Below are positions 8,902 to 18,562 of a stretch of 64,000 nucleotides of DNA, piece after piece (within the stretch, counting starts at the first letter, position 1; the number at the start of each line of letters is the position of its first letter). Below the pieces are notes generated by a model that had not been told where the DNA came from, searched no databases, and saw only the letters and a program-made list of their open reading frames with translations. A program made the translations under genes and the position numbers. The stretch covers positions 62,001-126,000 of the forward strand of contig CASFJQ010000001.1 of assembly GCA_949295065.1 (NCBI GenBank). The letters run 5' to 3'. Source of the DNA: an uncultured Parabacteroides sp. GTDB lineage: Bacteria; Bacteroidota; Bacteroidia; Bacteroidales; Tannerellaceae.

Positions 8902-9310
8902 TTTAATTCTGTTCTTGATGCAAAGATACTTGTAAAATATGACGTATCAGTTTGACAAAAGATAAAATATAGAGGGCAATTGGACTATACACTGTATATC
9001 AGCAACTTGCATTTTCAGGGATTTTTACAGCCTGAAAAACTTTTTTCATAATATATGAAACAAAAATTTCACAATATATGAAAATTTATTTTCATAATAT
9101 ATGGAAAAAGTTTTCCACAATATATGGAATTCCGTGACAATTGTAATAAAAAACCAAGCACACTTTATTCTTCAAAATTGATTAATGATAAGAAATTAAA
9201 GAAATCGAATAACTGTTTTGCATACAAAGCCATATTATATGTATATTGCGACGGAATTTGAATTTAAAAGGTTGACAAAACAAACAAAAAACCATATTTT
9301 TAAACAAATC
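8902..9310. other. 409-bp divergent intergenic region, dusB / GH3
   Basis: It holds the dusB -7 element (CAAAGATA at 8921-8928, TATCTTTG on the minus strand) and a small hairpin TTTTCAGG/CCTGAAAA (9012-9019 with 9031-9038) followed by a T-run. After these come a four-unit palindrome array (9044-9135) and an AT-rich leader for the glycosidase. No gene longer than a few codons was seen. Confidence 0.6.
9044..9135. repeat. Array of four 17-bp palindromes, 23-bp period, upstream of GH3
   Basis: Units start at 9044, 9067, 9090 and 9113: TTTCATAATATATGAAA, TTTCACAATATATGAAA, TTTCATAATATATGGAA and TTCCACAATATATGGAA. The arms change together (TTTCA/TGAAA in unit 1, TTCCA/TGGAA in unit 4), so symmetry is kept. 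A weaker unit (TTTTACA...TGAAAAA) lies at about 9022. Confidence 0.85.
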
Positions 9311-11644
9311 ATGAAGAAAACATTTATTTCATTGCTAACATTGTTGGCTTTCGTAGGTAATAGTTTTGCCCAAAAAGTAAAGCCAGCAATTCCTTCTGAT
9401 CCAGTTATTGAAGAAAAAATCGAACAATGGATCAACAAAATGACCCTCGATGAAAAAATCGGTCAGATGTGCGAAATCACTGTCGATGTAATCACAGATT
9501 TCAGCAGTCCTAATTCTTTTAAAATCAGCGAAACAAAACTGGATACTGTAATCGGTCAATATAAAGTCGGTTCTATCCTTAATGTTCCTCTGAGTGTTGC
9601 TCAGAAAAAGGAAGTATGGGCAGAAGCTATCCGCCAGATTCAGGAGAAATCAATGAAGGAAATTGGTATTCCTTGTATCTATGGTGTTGACCAGATTCAC
9701 GGAACAACTTATACTCTCGACGGAACATTGTTCCCACAGGGAAACAACATGGGTGCTACTTTCAACCGTGATTTGGTGAAACGCTCAGCTGAAATTTCTG
9801 CTTATGAAACAAAAGCAGGATGTATTCCTTGGAGTTATGCTCCGGTTGTGGACCTTGGCCGTGACCCACGCTGGCCACGTATGTGGGAAAACTTCGGTGA
9901 AGACTGCTACGTTAATGCCGAAATGGGTGTTGCAGCTGTGAAAGGTATGCAGGGCGACGATCCAAACCACATTGGCGAATATAATGTTGCTACAAGTATG
10001 AAACACTATATGGGTTATGGTGTTCCTGTTTCAGGTAAAGACCGTACTCCTTCATCTATTTCAGACATCGACATGCGCGAGAAACATTTCGCTCCGTTCC
10101 TTGCAGCAGTTCGTGCCGGTGCTTTGACAGTGATGGTTAACTCTGCTGTTAACAACGGTGTTCCATTCCATGCAAACAAGAAATTCCTTACTGGCTGGTT
10201 GAAAGAAGAGCTTAACTGGGACGGTATGATTGTTACTGACTGGGCAGATATCAACAACCTTTGCACTCGCGACCACATCGCAGCAACAAAGAAAGAAGCT
10301 ATCAAGATTGCAATCAATGCCGGTATTGATATGTCAATGGTTCCTTATGAAGTAAGTTTCTGCACTTATTTGAAAGAACTTGTCAACGAAGGCGAAGTTC
10401 CAATGAGCCGTATCGACGATGCTGTTCGCCGTGTTCTTCGTTTGAAATACCGTTTGGGCTTGTTTGAAAATCCATATTGGGACATAAAGAAATATGACAA
10501 ATTCGGTTCTGAAGAATTTGCTAAAGTAGCATTAAAGGCTGCTGAAGAATCAGAAGTTCTTTTGAAGAATGAAGATAATATCCTTCCGATTGCTAAAGGT
10601 AAGAAAATCCTTCTTGCCGGTCCTAACGCAAACTCTATGCGTTGCCTGAACGGTGGTTGGTCTTATTCATGGCAGGGCGACAAAGCTGATATGCACGCAC
10701 AGGCTTATAACACTATCTATGAAGCTTTGTCAAACAAATATGGCAAGGAAAACGTAATCTACGAACCGGGTGTGACTTACAACACTTCAAACGGTTTCGC
10801 ATGGTGGGCTGAAAACGAACCAAATATCGAAGCTGCTGTCAAGGCTGCTGCAAATGTTGACGTAATCGTTGCTTGCGTTGGTGAAAACTCTTACTGCGAA
10901 ACTCCGGGTAACCTTACAGACCTTAATCTTTCTGCAAATCAGAAAGAATTGGTAAAAGCTTTGGCTGCAACAGGCAAACCTCTTGTTTTGGTGTTGAACG
11001 AAGGTCGTCCACGTATCATCAACGAAATCGAACCTTTGGCAAAAGCTGTTATCCACATCATGTTGCCAGGTAACTATGGTGCTGATGCTCTTGCAAATCT
11101 TATGTCGGGCGAAACTAACTTCAGCGGAAAACTTCCGTTCACTTACCCACGTTTGATTAACTCTTTGGCTACATATGACTATAAACCATGTGAAAATATG
11201 GGTCAGATGGCTGGTAACTACAACTATGATGCTGTAATGGATGTTCAGTGGCCGTTCGGTCATGGCTTGAGCTATACTACATATAAATATAGCAACTTCA
11301 AGGTTGACCGCAGCTCATTCACTGCTGATGACGTTCTTACATTCACAGTTGATGTAACAAACACTGGTAAAGTGGCAGGAAAAGAAAGCGTATTGCTGTT
11401 CTCAAGCGACTTGGTTGCAAGTATTTCACCGGACAACAAACGCTTGCGTAACTTCCAGAAAGTTGAGCTTCAGCCGGGCGAAACTAAGACAGTTACATTG
11501 AAACTTAACGGTAGCGACTTGGCATTCGTCGGTTATGACGGTAAATGGATTCTTGAAAAAGGAGATTTCTCAATCTCATGCGGAACAGAAAAATTGCCGT
11601 TGAAGTGTACAACAACTAAAGTTTGGGAAACACCTAACAGATAA
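9311..11644 (+). CDS. Glycoside hydrolase family 3 beta-glycosidase
   Basis: This 777-residue secreted enzyme removes terminal beta-linked glucose (or xylose) from oligosaccharides with retention. ATG 9311 is chosen because it gives a clean signal peptide ([21 protein letters not shown]); an in-frame ATG at 9218 adds a non-signal extension. The GH3 N-domain ends with the nucleophile Asp310 in [10 protein letters not shown]. Substrate-site motifs are [22 protein letters not shown] and KHYMGYG. The (alpha/beta)6 C-domain and a fibronectin III-like domain complete the protein. The [19 protein letters not shown] segment recalls glucan-active rather than BglX-like members. The upstream palindrome array may be regulatory. 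Confidence 0.88.
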   Translation: MKKTFISLLTLLAFVGNSFAQKVKPAIPSDPVIEEKIEQWINKMTLDEKIGQMCEITVDVITDFSSPNSFKISETKLDTVIGQYKVGSILNVPLSVAQKKEVWAEAIRQIQEKSMKEIGIPCIYGVDQIHGTTYTLDGTLFPQGNNMGATFNRDLVKRSAEISAYETKAGCIPWSYAPVVDLGRDPRWPRMWENFGEDCYVNAEMGVAAVKGMQGDDPNHIGEYNVATSMKHYMGYGVPVSGKDRTPSSISDIDMREKHFAPFLAAVRAGALTVMVNSAVNNGVPFHANKKFLTGWLKEELNWDGMIVTDWADINNLCTRDHIAATKKEAIKIAINAGIDMSMVPYEVSFCTYLKELVNEGEVPMSRIDDAVRRVLRLKYRLGLFENPYWDIKKYDKFGSEEFAKVALKAAEESEVLLKNEDNILPIAKGKKILLAGPNANSMRCLNGGWSYSWQGDKADMHAQAYNTIYEALSNKYGKENVIYEPGVTYNTSNGFAWWAENEPNIEAAVKAAANVDVIVACVGENSYCETPGNLTDLNLSANQKELVKALAATGKPLVLVLNEGRPRIINEIEPLAKAVIHIMLPGNYGADALANLMSGETNFSGKLPFTYPRLINSLATYDYKPCENMGQMAGNYNYDAVMDVQWPFGHGLSYTTYKYSNFKVDRSSFTADDVLTFTVDVTNTGKVAGKESVLLFSSDLVASISPDNKRLRNFQKVELQPGETKTVTLKLNGSDLAFVGYDGKWILEKGDFSISCGTEKLPLKCTTTKVWETPNR

Positions 11645-11666
11645 CCAATAATAGATATACAAACAA

Positions 11667-11707
11667 AAAGTTCCGGCCGTATCTTTGGAGATATTGACCG
11701 GAACTTT
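11667..11707. terminator. Bidirectional terminator, GH3 / DUF5723
   Basis: AAAGTTCCGG (11667-11676) pairs perfectly with CCGGAACTTT (11698-11707), extended by a few inner pairs. It lies between convergent genes with A/T tracts on both sides. Confidence 0.75.
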
Positions 11708-11740
11708 GTCTTTGTATAATATATTCTGTTTTTAAAGCAT

Positions 11741-13102
11741 TCAGTCTTTTTTCTTTCCCAATATAAAATATGAACCTACCATCACATTGAATGTATTAGC
11801 TGCAACACCGGAAAGTGTATAATCCGCATATATAAATGATCCGCCTAACTTGATTGTAGCACCTAACGAATTACCATGCTTCTGCATATTACTAAAACTC
11901 AAAGAAAGGCCATTGTTCCCTTTTTTGTCCATTATATTACCCGTAACAGTAATGACAGAGTTCATATTACCATTACGGAACAAGCCTGAATAAATGGCTC
12001 CAACGCCAAACTGTTTATAAGCCCCAAGTTTATATTCCCCACCTATCATTAAAGTTGTATTCAGCTTGGTTTTATACCCTTCAGACTTCTTTTTCTGCAT
12101 TGAAAACATATCCGGACTGAAAATATCATCCTCAATATATTGTTCAAAGTTATCTTGTGTGATATTAACAGACTCACTGGCATTAGTCTCAGCCATAGAA
12201 ACTGAACTTTCTTTCCATTTAATCATACCCATATCCAACGCGGAAGCATAAAGGTTAAGCCTTTCTATTGGAGAATATGATACGCCCAAGTCAAAACCTG
12301 CGCCATATCCGGCAATGCCAAAACCTCCAAACTCTAGTCCTTGCAATCGTCCTGTTTCATCAAAACCCAGAGCTGTTCCTTTTCCGTATGCTGCCCGTAT
12401 AAATGCATCAGTTTCTGCATATCCTCCGTATTCGGGATTTCCTACCCAAGCATTCTCATCATATGGATCAGACGGTAAATTCATTTTAAGAGCCATTCGG
12501 TCAATCTGCATATTCAAATCCATCAATCCTAGTAATAGCTTAACACGTCCACCAACAGATAACTTTTCATTAAACTTATGTGAATATCCGACACCTATTT
12601 CAGCATAAGCATTCATTTTCATATTGAAATTTTGAATATCAATATCTGTACGATAATCGCTACCATAACTTTCATCGTAAATCATTGTGTTTCTATAATA
12701 ATCAATAAAAGATCTAGGTATTGTGGAATTGAATTGACCTCTAACGCTAGCGTTAACTGACCAAAAACTATTTCCTTTAGAGATTCCAAGATTTATGATG
12801 TCCATTCTAAGATTTAGCCCTAGTTTGGTTTCATCTGATAACCCGTCATAAAGGTTATCGTTATATAAATCTGTTCCACTTATAGCCTTCAATAATTTCA
12901 ACGGAGAAGAACCTGCAACATTCATTCCATAGCCAATATTACCTATTACAGGTATAGACAAATATCCCTTAGTTGAACTATAAGAAGGATTAAGTTGTGA
13001 ACTAATAGATAAATCTTTCATGAAATATGCGGAAAATTGTGTTTGTGCTGAAGAAGCAACGCAGCTTAAAGCATAAAAGGCTAAGATGAGATATTTTTTC
13101 AT
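11741..13102 (-). CDS. DUF5723-type outer-membrane beta-barrel protein
   Basis: This 453-residue protein has a signal peptide (MKKYLILAFYALSCVASSAQ) and then alternating amphipathic beta strands with Gly/aromatic girdles. The C-terminus (GSYFILGKKKD) ends in a strand followed by a charged tail. The composition and the segment FMKDLSISSQLNPSYS fit the DUF5723/PorV-like family of Bacteroidales. The start at 13102 is preferred over an in-frame ATG at 13150, because the longer form runs into a dispersed repeat. Function is unknown. Confidence 0.7.
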   Translation of the reverse strand: MKKYLILAFYALSCVASSAQTQFSAYFMKDLSISSQLNPSYSSTKGYLSIPVIGNIGYGMNVAGSSPLKLLKAISGTDLYNDNLYDGLSDETKLGLNLRMDIINLGISKGNSFWSVNASVRGQFNSTIPRSFIDYYRNTMIYDESYGSDYRTDIDIQNFNMKMNAYAEIGVGYSHKFNEKLSVGGRVKLLLGLMDLNMQIDRMALKMNLPSDPYDENAWVGNPEYGGYAETDAFIRAAYGKGTALGFDETGRLQGLEFGGFGIAGYGAGFDLGVSYSPIERLNLYASALDMGMIKWKESSVSMAETNASESVNITQDNFEQYIEDDIFSPDMFSMQKKKSEGYKTKLNTTLMIGGEYKLGAYKQFGVGAIYSGLFRNGNMNSVITVTGNIMDKKGNNGLSLSFSNMQKHGNSLGATIKLGGSFIYADYTLSGVAANTFNVMVGSYFILGKKKD

Positions 13103-13133
13103 AAAAAAAAAGATTAACAAATTAACACAACAT

Positions 13134-13282
13134 AAGTTTCGCAAGTGCAATAACTCTTGGAGTTAAAGGCCAATATTATTTTATGTAAAATCTATTGGCT
13201 TTTAACTCGCCGGCTATGCGAAGCAGAGCCATAACTCTTTATATAGCTTCTTCAACTTCTGAAAGTTGAGCTTGCGAAACTT
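13134..13282. mobile_element. MITE-like element, AAGTTTCGCAAG family, copy 1
   Basis: The element is 149 bp, bounded by AAGTTTCGCAAG (13134-13145) and CTTGCGAAACTT (13271-13282). The interior (ggagttaaaggccaat, ttttaactcgccggctatgcgaag, gccataactct) matches the element at 43390-43537. It has no ORF. Confidence 0.75.
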
Positions 13283-13295
13283 TGGTAATACTTGT

Positions 13296-13832
13296 TTAGA
13301 AATGATATCCAATACCTATTGAAAAGATATTTACCCCTAAATCAGAACTTAATCTTCGTTTATATTCAAAGTTTGCAGAAATCTTATCTGTAAACATATA
13401 TTCCGCTCCGGCACCTACATTGACTGCAAAACGTGTTACGCTTGAATTAGATCCTTCAAAATAGTCGCCAAATTCTTCGTCCAACAAATCATCATAAACT
13501 CCTTCCATATCGTAGTTGGCGCCGGCCACACCAACTCCAACAATCGGATAGAGATGTAAATTCTCCATAACATTTAATAACCAATGGAAGTTGACACCTA
13601 AGTCCCAAGAAGATGTATAATCTTTCTTGAAATAATAATTTACATTTGGCTCCATTCTTAAATTGTCAATTACATTATACTGGTATTTCAAACCAATACC
13701 AACAGTTGACCAACCGCTCACAAAAGTTGGAGAAATATTAACACCAATTGCCATATCTCCTTTTTCGGTCTGAGCTTGCATGCTTCCTGCTGCAAAAATG
13801 GCAATCATGACCAATAACAATAATTTTTTCAT
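13296..13832 (-). CDS. Outer-membrane beta-barrel protein (porin-family, OmpA-like barrel)
   Basis: This 178-residue protein has a signal peptide ending SMQAQ. It is followed by about eight predicted strands, including LKYQYNVIDNLRMEPNVNYYF and VNVGAGAEYMFTDKISANFEYKRR, and ends in the typical terminal strand IGIGYHF with C-terminal Phe. This fits the outer membrane beta-barrel/porin-family group. No enzymatic motif was seen. Confidence 0.8.
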   Translation of the reverse strand: MKKLLLLVMIAIFAAGSMQAQTEKGDMAIGVNISPTFVSGWSTVGIGLKYQYNVIDNLRMEPNVNYYFKKDYTSSWDLGVNFHWLLNVMENLHLYPIVGVGVAGANYDMEGVYDDLLDEEFGDYFEGSNSSVTRFAVNVGAGAEYMFTDKISANFEYKRRLSSDLGVNIFSIGIGYHF

Positions 13833-14068
13833 AACATTTGATTTAATAATATAATAATAGTGAAAGCGAAATTAGAATAATAAATATATTTTGCAACAAC
13901 AAAAGTGGAATTTTTGATTGTTATGAGACCCTTTTATTGAAAATGAGACACGTCATGCTTTTATTTCCTGACAATTTCACACAAAACATACTACTTGAGT
14001 TTCTGCATATATAATCTATCCCCTGAAACATTGTTGACTTTTAAGTTGAGCAACTAGCAAAACTTTAA

Positions 14069-15175
14069 TTAATTACTATTTTTGTTGAAATAGTTCAGCG
14101 GAGAAACTCCATATCGCTTAGTAAAATGACGGTAGAAAGTTGCCCTGGAATTAAAACCTGATGAAAACATCAGTTCTTTAACATTCTTATCCGGATTGTT
14201 TTCCAGTTGCTCCTTGAAATAATCGAGTCTCAAATCACAAATGTATTCCTTGAAGCTTGTATAGCCCGCGCTTTTTATAGCATCAGAAATAACGGATTCT
14301 TTCTCCTTGATTTTAAAAGACAAATCTTTCAAACAATAATCTTTGTCGGTAAATGGTTTCTCGCACTTTAATGTATCATCAATTAACGTAAACAAAGGAG
14401 AGATATAATTATCGTCATTCACATCATAACTAATTGAATATGTCTCATTGTCAGCACCAATCTTTTCTAACTTATATATTGTGAATGGATTCTCGCTTAT
14501 CATATAAGCAACAGAAAACGTCAAAGTAAATATTATTGCCATTGCACCGAACAAGTTAAAAACAACTTCATTTATTGACAGTGTAAAAAGTATATAGATA
14601 GCAAGGAAAATAAATAGATAGGTATAAAACAGATACATCATACCGTTGATTTTCCTGTAAGAATATTTTTTAGTTAACGGATATATCACCAAAATCAATG
14701 GAGTAATTATAGTCATAGAAAAAATTAGCAAACGAAGTTTTATATCCAGTCTGTCCAATTTTGAGAATATATCTGTAACAGAAGAAATAGATGTAAAATT
14801 CCCATTGAAGCAATAATAACAGAGTCCTATAGTAATTATGATTATAGGTGGCAAAAGAAATGACAAAACTTTCACAGGTGTAAGGAATCCGGGGCGCAAC
14901 GAAGCAATAGGGAAAAGGCAAACAATGCTGGCTGGAACATACCATTTCAGCATTTTCTCAATACTCAACAATTCCATGAAACGGAAAGAAGGATTATCCG
15001 AAACTTTCATCAGCCATCCGACATTTTCCCATATGAAGACTAAACCAATGCAAACAGATATAAAGCCCCAATACCTTTTCTGATTATTGTCTTTCGCCTG
15101 GAAAATGATAGCGCAACCTATAATAAACGCTATCAAATCCAAAGTCAACTCAACCGATAAGTAAATAATTCCCAT
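14069..15175 (-). CDS. Membrane-anchored AraC-family transcriptional regulator
   Basis: The 368-residue protein has an N-terminal half of six to seven hydrophobic segments (about residues 5-235) and a C-terminal AraC/XylS helix-turn-helix domain (about 285-365). The second HTH contains VKELMFSSGFNSRATFYRHFTKRYGVSPLNYF. This architecture is common in Bacteroidetes and implies membrane sensing with direct DNA binding. Targets are unknown. A -7 element lies upstream on the minus strand at 15204-15211. Confidence 0.82.
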   Translation of the reverse strand: MGIIYLSVELTLDLIAFIIGCAIIFQAKDNNQKRYWGFISVCIGLVFIWENVGWLMKVSDNPSFRFMELLSIEKMLKWYVPASIVCLFPIASLRPGFLTPVKVLSFLLPPIIIITIGLCYYCFNGNFTSISSVTDIFSKLDRLDIKLRLLIFSMTIITPLILVIYPLTKKYSYRKINGMMYLFYTYLFIFLAIYILFTLSINEVVFNLFGAMAIIFTLTFSVAYMISENPFTIYKLEKIGADNETYSISYDVNDDNYISPLFTLIDDTLKCEKPFTDKDYCLKDLSFKIKEKESVISDAIKSAGYTSFKEYICDLRLDYFKEQLENNPDKNVKELMFSSGFNSRATFYRHFTKRYGVSPLNYFNKNSN

Positions 15176-15203
15176 ACAATGTCTGTTTCTAAGTCCTTAT
15201 AAA

Positions 15204-15211
15204 CAAATGTA
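15204..15211 (-). promoter_or_regulatory. -7 element for the membrane AraC regulator
   Basis: On the minus strand this reads TACATTTG, 29 bp upstream of the start codon. No convincing -33 TTTG was found at the standard distance. Confidence 0.45.
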
Positions 15212-15330
15212 AGCAAAACCGAAGGCAGAGGCAAATAAAAACCAGACTTTCAGCCTGCCACAATATATACATATCTTATATTATCTAAATATAGTGAATT
15301 TTACAGTAGTGTTCTTTCCAATGTTTTTTG

Positions 15331-15338
15331 TAGTTTTG
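15331..15338 (+). promoter_or_regulatory. -7 element for dapB
   Basis: TAGTTTTG matches TAnnTTTG, 29 bp before the dapB ATG. The -33 region is not well conserved. Confidence 0.5.
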
Positions 15339-15367
15339 TGGCAAAAATAGCAAATAATTAAATATCT

Positions 15368-16084
15368 ATGAAAATTGCACTTATTGGTTATGGCAAGATG
15401 GGTAAAACCATCGAACAAATAGCGTTGAGCAGAGGACATGAAATTGTTTCAATCATTGACGTAAACAATCCTGAAGACTTTGAATCGGAAGCATTCCGCA
15501 GTGCAGATGTTGCAATTGAATTTACTACTCCGGCAACAGCATTCAACAATTATATGAAGTGTTTTGCTGTAAATGTGCCTGTCGTATCCGGAACAACCGG
15601 ATGGCTGGACAGATTAGGAGAAATAAAATCAATGTGCGAAAACGAGGGAAAGACATTCTTCTATGCTTCAAACTTCAGTATAGGTGTTAATATTTTCTTT
15701 GCAATGAATAAATATCTGGCAAAGATTATGAACAACTTTCCTGCATATGATGTGAAAATGACTGAAGTACATCATATTCATAAACTGGATGCACCGAGCG
15801 GAACAGCTATTACTTTGGCTGAAGGCATCATTGAAAATATCGACAGAAAAGACCGCTGGACTTTGGAAACAGCTGAAAAAGCAACAGACCTTCCTATCCA
15901 TGCTATCCGTGAAGGAGAAGTTCCTGGCATTCATGAAATAATCTATGAATCAGATGTTGATACAATCAGTATCAAACATGATGCAAAAAGCCGTGCCGGA
16001 TTTGCATTGGGAGCTGTTGTTGCTGCTGAGTTCACTGCCGGCAAAAAAGGATTTTTGGGTATGAATGATTTGTTTCATTTCTAA
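15368..16084 (+). CDS. dapB: 4-hydroxy-tetrahydrodipicolinate reductase
   Basis: This enzyme reduces 4-hydroxy-tetrahydrodipicolinate with NAD(P)H in lysine and diaminopimelate (cell wall) synthesis. At 238 residues it is on the short side for the family. The N-terminal GYGKMGKTIE is the nucleotide-binding loop. VSGTTGW, the ASNFSIGVNIF segment and the signature EVHHIHKLDAPSGTA (catalytic His/Lys) are present. It precedes lepB, an arrangement I recall from other Bacteroidales genomes. Confidence 0.93.
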   Translation: MKIALIGYGKMGKTIEQIALSRGHEIVSIIDVNNPEDFESEAFRSADVAIEFTTPATAFNNYMKCFAVNVPVVSGTTGWLDRLGEIKSMCENEGKTFFYASNFSIGVNIFFAMNKYLAKIMNNFPAYDVKMTEVHHIHKLDAPSGTAITLAEGIIENIDRKDRWTLETAEKATDLPIHAIREGEVPGIHEIIYESDVDTISIKHDAKSRAGFALGAVVAAEFTAGKKGFLGMNDLFHF

Positions 16085-16092
16085 AATGATTC

Positions 16093-16246
16093 AAGTTTCG
16101 CAAGCTCAACTTCCAGATAACAAGTTGACAAGAAGACAAGTTAACAAGGTTTTTGAATAATAATTCGTGAGATTACAGGTGTTCAGACCTTGTCAACATG
16201 TCTCTGAAACCTTGTTAACTTTTAAATTGAGCAACTTGCGAAACTT
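16093..16246. mobile_element. MITE-like element, AAGTTTCGCAAG family, TTGACAAG interior
   Basis: The element is bounded by AAGTTTCGCAAG (16093-16104) and CTTGCGAAACTT (16235-16246). Unlike the copies at 13134 and 43390, its 130-bp interior is made of TTGACAAG-type repeats (acaagttgacaag, aagttaacaag, ccttgtcaac, ccttgttaac), so the two families are composite here. Confidence 0.7.
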
Positions 16247-16275
16247 AAATAAAATAATACTTCTATATTAGAATT

Positions 16276-17676
16276 ATGAAGAATTTTAACAAAAAACAAT
16301 GGATTAAGTTTGGCATAGCCGCATTCCTTTATGCATTGTTCTGTTTATGGATGCAGAACGGATGGCTATTGCTTGGCGAAATTGTTCTGGTTGATATTTA
16401 TCTCACCAAATTTATACCTTGGGGAGCATGGAAAAAGTCAACCAACCCGACCATACAGTCAATATTAAGCTGGGTTGATGATATAGTTTTTGCCTTGGTT
16501 GCAGTCTATTTCATCAATATTTTCCTTTTCCAGAACTATCAGATACCAAGTTCATCATTGGAGAAATCATTGTTGGTGGGTGATTATTTGTTCGTCAGCA
16601 AATTAAGCTACGGACCAAGAGTGCCTAATACTCCGATTTCATTTCCTTTGGTGCAGAACACATTGCCGATACTTAATTGCAAATCATATACCGATTGGCC
16701 GGAATGGGGTTATAAAAGAGTAAAAGGTTTGGGTGAAGTCAAACGTAACGACATCGTAGTGTTCAACTTCCCTGCCGGAGATACAATTGCCTTGCTCCAG
16801 CAGAATCCGGACTATTATACTTTGGTTGCACAATACGGCCGTGAAGCTATCCATCTGAACAAAGCTACTTTTGGAGAAGTTATGTATCGTCCGGTGGATA
16901 AACGTGAAAACTACGTGAAACGCTGTATCGGTATGCCGGGCGATTCATTAAGTATCCGCGACAATCAGGTTTATATTAATGGCAAAGCCGCTGAGAATCC
17001 GGAAAACATGCAGTTCAATTATTATATTGAAACAGATGGAACAATGTTTAATGAAGAGCAGTTCAGTCTAATGGATGTCAGCAAGGACGACAGAGGTTTG
17101 CTTGGCGGTGGTAACGGATACGGCCAGGATTTGCTGGCTTATCTTGGTTTCCAGGCTAATGCCAACGGACAATACAATCCTGTCTACAGAATGCCTCTTA
17201 CAAATAAGGCTTTGGCAATAGCGAAGAAATTTGCCTTTGTAAAGAAAATAGTCATCGAACCGGATGCTATCGGCGGTACAACTTATCCGGTTGACTACAA
17301 AACCGGTTGGACTCGCGACAATTACGGTCCAATCTGGATTCCGAAAAAAGGTGCTACAATAAAGCTTGATGAAAAGAACCTGGCTCTTTATCACCGTTGC
17401 ATAAAGAATTACGAAAACAACAAGCTGGAAGTTAAAGACGGAAAGATTTACATTAATGATCAGCCGTCAACAGAATATACATTCAAATATGATTATTACT
17501 GGATGATGGGCGACAACCGTCATAACAGTGCGGACAGCCGTTCATGGGGATTTGTTCCTGAAGATCATATTGTTGGTAAGCCTATCATGATATGGCTTTC
17601 ACTTGACAAAGACCATAGCTTGTTCGACGGTGGAATCAGATGGGAACGTATTTTCCGCTGGGTTCATAAAGATTGA
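16276..17676 (+). CDS. lepB: Signal peptidase I
   Basis: This 466-residue inner-membrane S26 serine peptidase cleaves signal peptides. Membrane helices lie near the N-terminus. Box B is QIPSSSLEKSL with catalytic Ser94. Box D is YVKRCIGMPGDS with the general-base Lys215. Box E is GDNRHNSADSRSWG. A large insertion in the periplasmic domain (about residues 235-385) makes it longer than E. coli LepB, as is usual in Bacteroidetes. A paralogue follows after 5 bp. Confidence 0.92.
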   Translation: MKNFNKKQWIKFGIAAFLYALFCLWMQNGWLLLGEIVLVDIYLTKFIPWGAWKKSTNPTIQSILSWVDDIVFALVAVYFINIFLFQNYQIPSSSLEKSLLVGDYLFVSKLSYGPRVPNTPISFPLVQNTLPILNCKSYTDWPEWGYKRVKGLGEVKRNDIVVFNFPAGDTIALLQQNPDYYTLVAQYGREAIHLNKATFGEVMYRPVDKRENYVKRCIGMPGDSLSIRDNQVYINGKAAENPENMQFNYYIETDGTMFNEEQFSLMDVSKDDRGLLGGGNGYGQDLLAYLGFQANANGQYNPVYRMPLTNKALAIAKKFAFVKKIVIEPDAIGGTTYPVDYKTGWTRDNYGPIWIPKKGATIKLDEKNLALYHRCIKNYENNKLEVKDGKIYINDQPSTEYTFKYDYYWMMGDNRHNSADSRSWGFVPEDHIVGKPIMIWLSLDKDHSLFDGGIRWERIFRWVHKD

Positions 17677-17681
17677 GCTTT

Positions 17682-18542
17682 ATGGGATTTAAGCAAAGAA
17701 TAAAATCAGTGTTCCGATTTGTCGGGACACTGATTGTTATAATATCCGTAGTATTCATTGTTCGCAAATGGGTTGTAGAATCATATAATGTTTCCACGTC
17801 TTCAATGGAAACAGCTTTATACGAAGGAGATTATATACTGGTCAACAAACTATTGGACCTTTTTCCTCCAAAGCAGAATGATGTTATGTTATTTACAAGC
17901 CCTTTACTGCAAGATACTGTATATAGCCCTCTTTTCTTAAGCAGATGTATTGGTATGCCAGGTGATACAGTCCGGATAACATCAGAAGGTTATTATATAA
18001 ACGGACAGGCATTTCCCCGTTCACCAAGAGCCTTGAATACTTATTTTGTTGCATTAAGTATAAAAGACTACTTTCTTCAGCAAGCCAAACAAATGAAAAT
18101 TCCTGTCAGAGACTTAAAAAACGAAGCATTCGGCATTACAATAAGTCTTACTACTTTTGAGGAATATAAATTAAGGGAAGAATTCACAGAAGAAATAAAC
18201 ACAAGATTTGTTTGCAGGAAAATTGAACCATATGAATTGGTAATACCTAAGAAGGACAGAACATACAGACTTAGCGAATATAATATTACGGCATGTCGTG
18301 AAGCTATCTTGCGAGAAACAAACGGCGCTGCCGAATTCCGTAACGGCAAGCTTTATCTGGACGGAAGAGAAACTTCATTCTTCTTCTTTCATCAGGACTA
18401 TTACTGGTTTTTATCTGACAATATAAACGAGGCAATAGATTCAAGACATTTGGGAATGATTCCTGAAAATCATCTGATTGGAAAAGCTTTTTTCTGCTGG
18501 CTAAGCAAAGACAAGCAGCAGATGATGAAAAGAATAAAATAA
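17682..18542 (+). CDS. Signal peptidase I paralogue lacking the catalytic Lys
   Basis: This 286-residue S26-like protein has one N-terminal membrane helix (about residues 14-30). The Ser41 region (NVSTSSMETALYEGDY) matches Box B. In Box D the general-base Lys is replaced: LFLSRCIGMPGD has Ser87 where the upstream lepB has Lys215 in YVKRCIGMPGD. Box E reads LSDNINEAIDSRHLG, with Gly to Ser. ATG 17682 is used; an earlier TTG at 17673 overlaps the lepB stop. It may be inactive or work with another base, for example as a partner of LepB. The frame is intact, so it is not an obvious pseudogene. Confidence 0.82.
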   Translation: MGFKQRIKSVFRFVGTLIVIISVVFIVRKWVVESYNVSTSSMETALYEGDYILVNKLLDLFPPKQNDVMLFTSPLLQDTVYSPLFLSRCIGMPGDTVRITSEGYYINGQAFPRSPRALNTYFVALSIKDYFLQQAKQMKIPVRDLKNEAFGITISLTTFEEYKLREEFTEEINTRFVCRKIEPYELVIPKKDRTYRLSEYNITACREAILRETNGAAEFRNGKLYLDGRETSFFFFHQDYYWFLSDNINEAIDSRHLGMIPENHLIGKAFFCWLSKDKQQMMKRIK

Positions 18543-18562
18543 CAAATAATTGGCAAATCAGA

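Noticed and set aside
9012-9046. Terminator of a separate gene upstream of GH3
   Set aside because: The hairpin is only 8 bp and there is no plus-strand gene before it to terminate; it may be a decayed palindrome-array unit.
9218-9310. N-terminal extension of the GH3 protein from ATG 9218
   Set aside because: The extension is not signal-like, whereas ATG 9311 gives a standard signal peptide.
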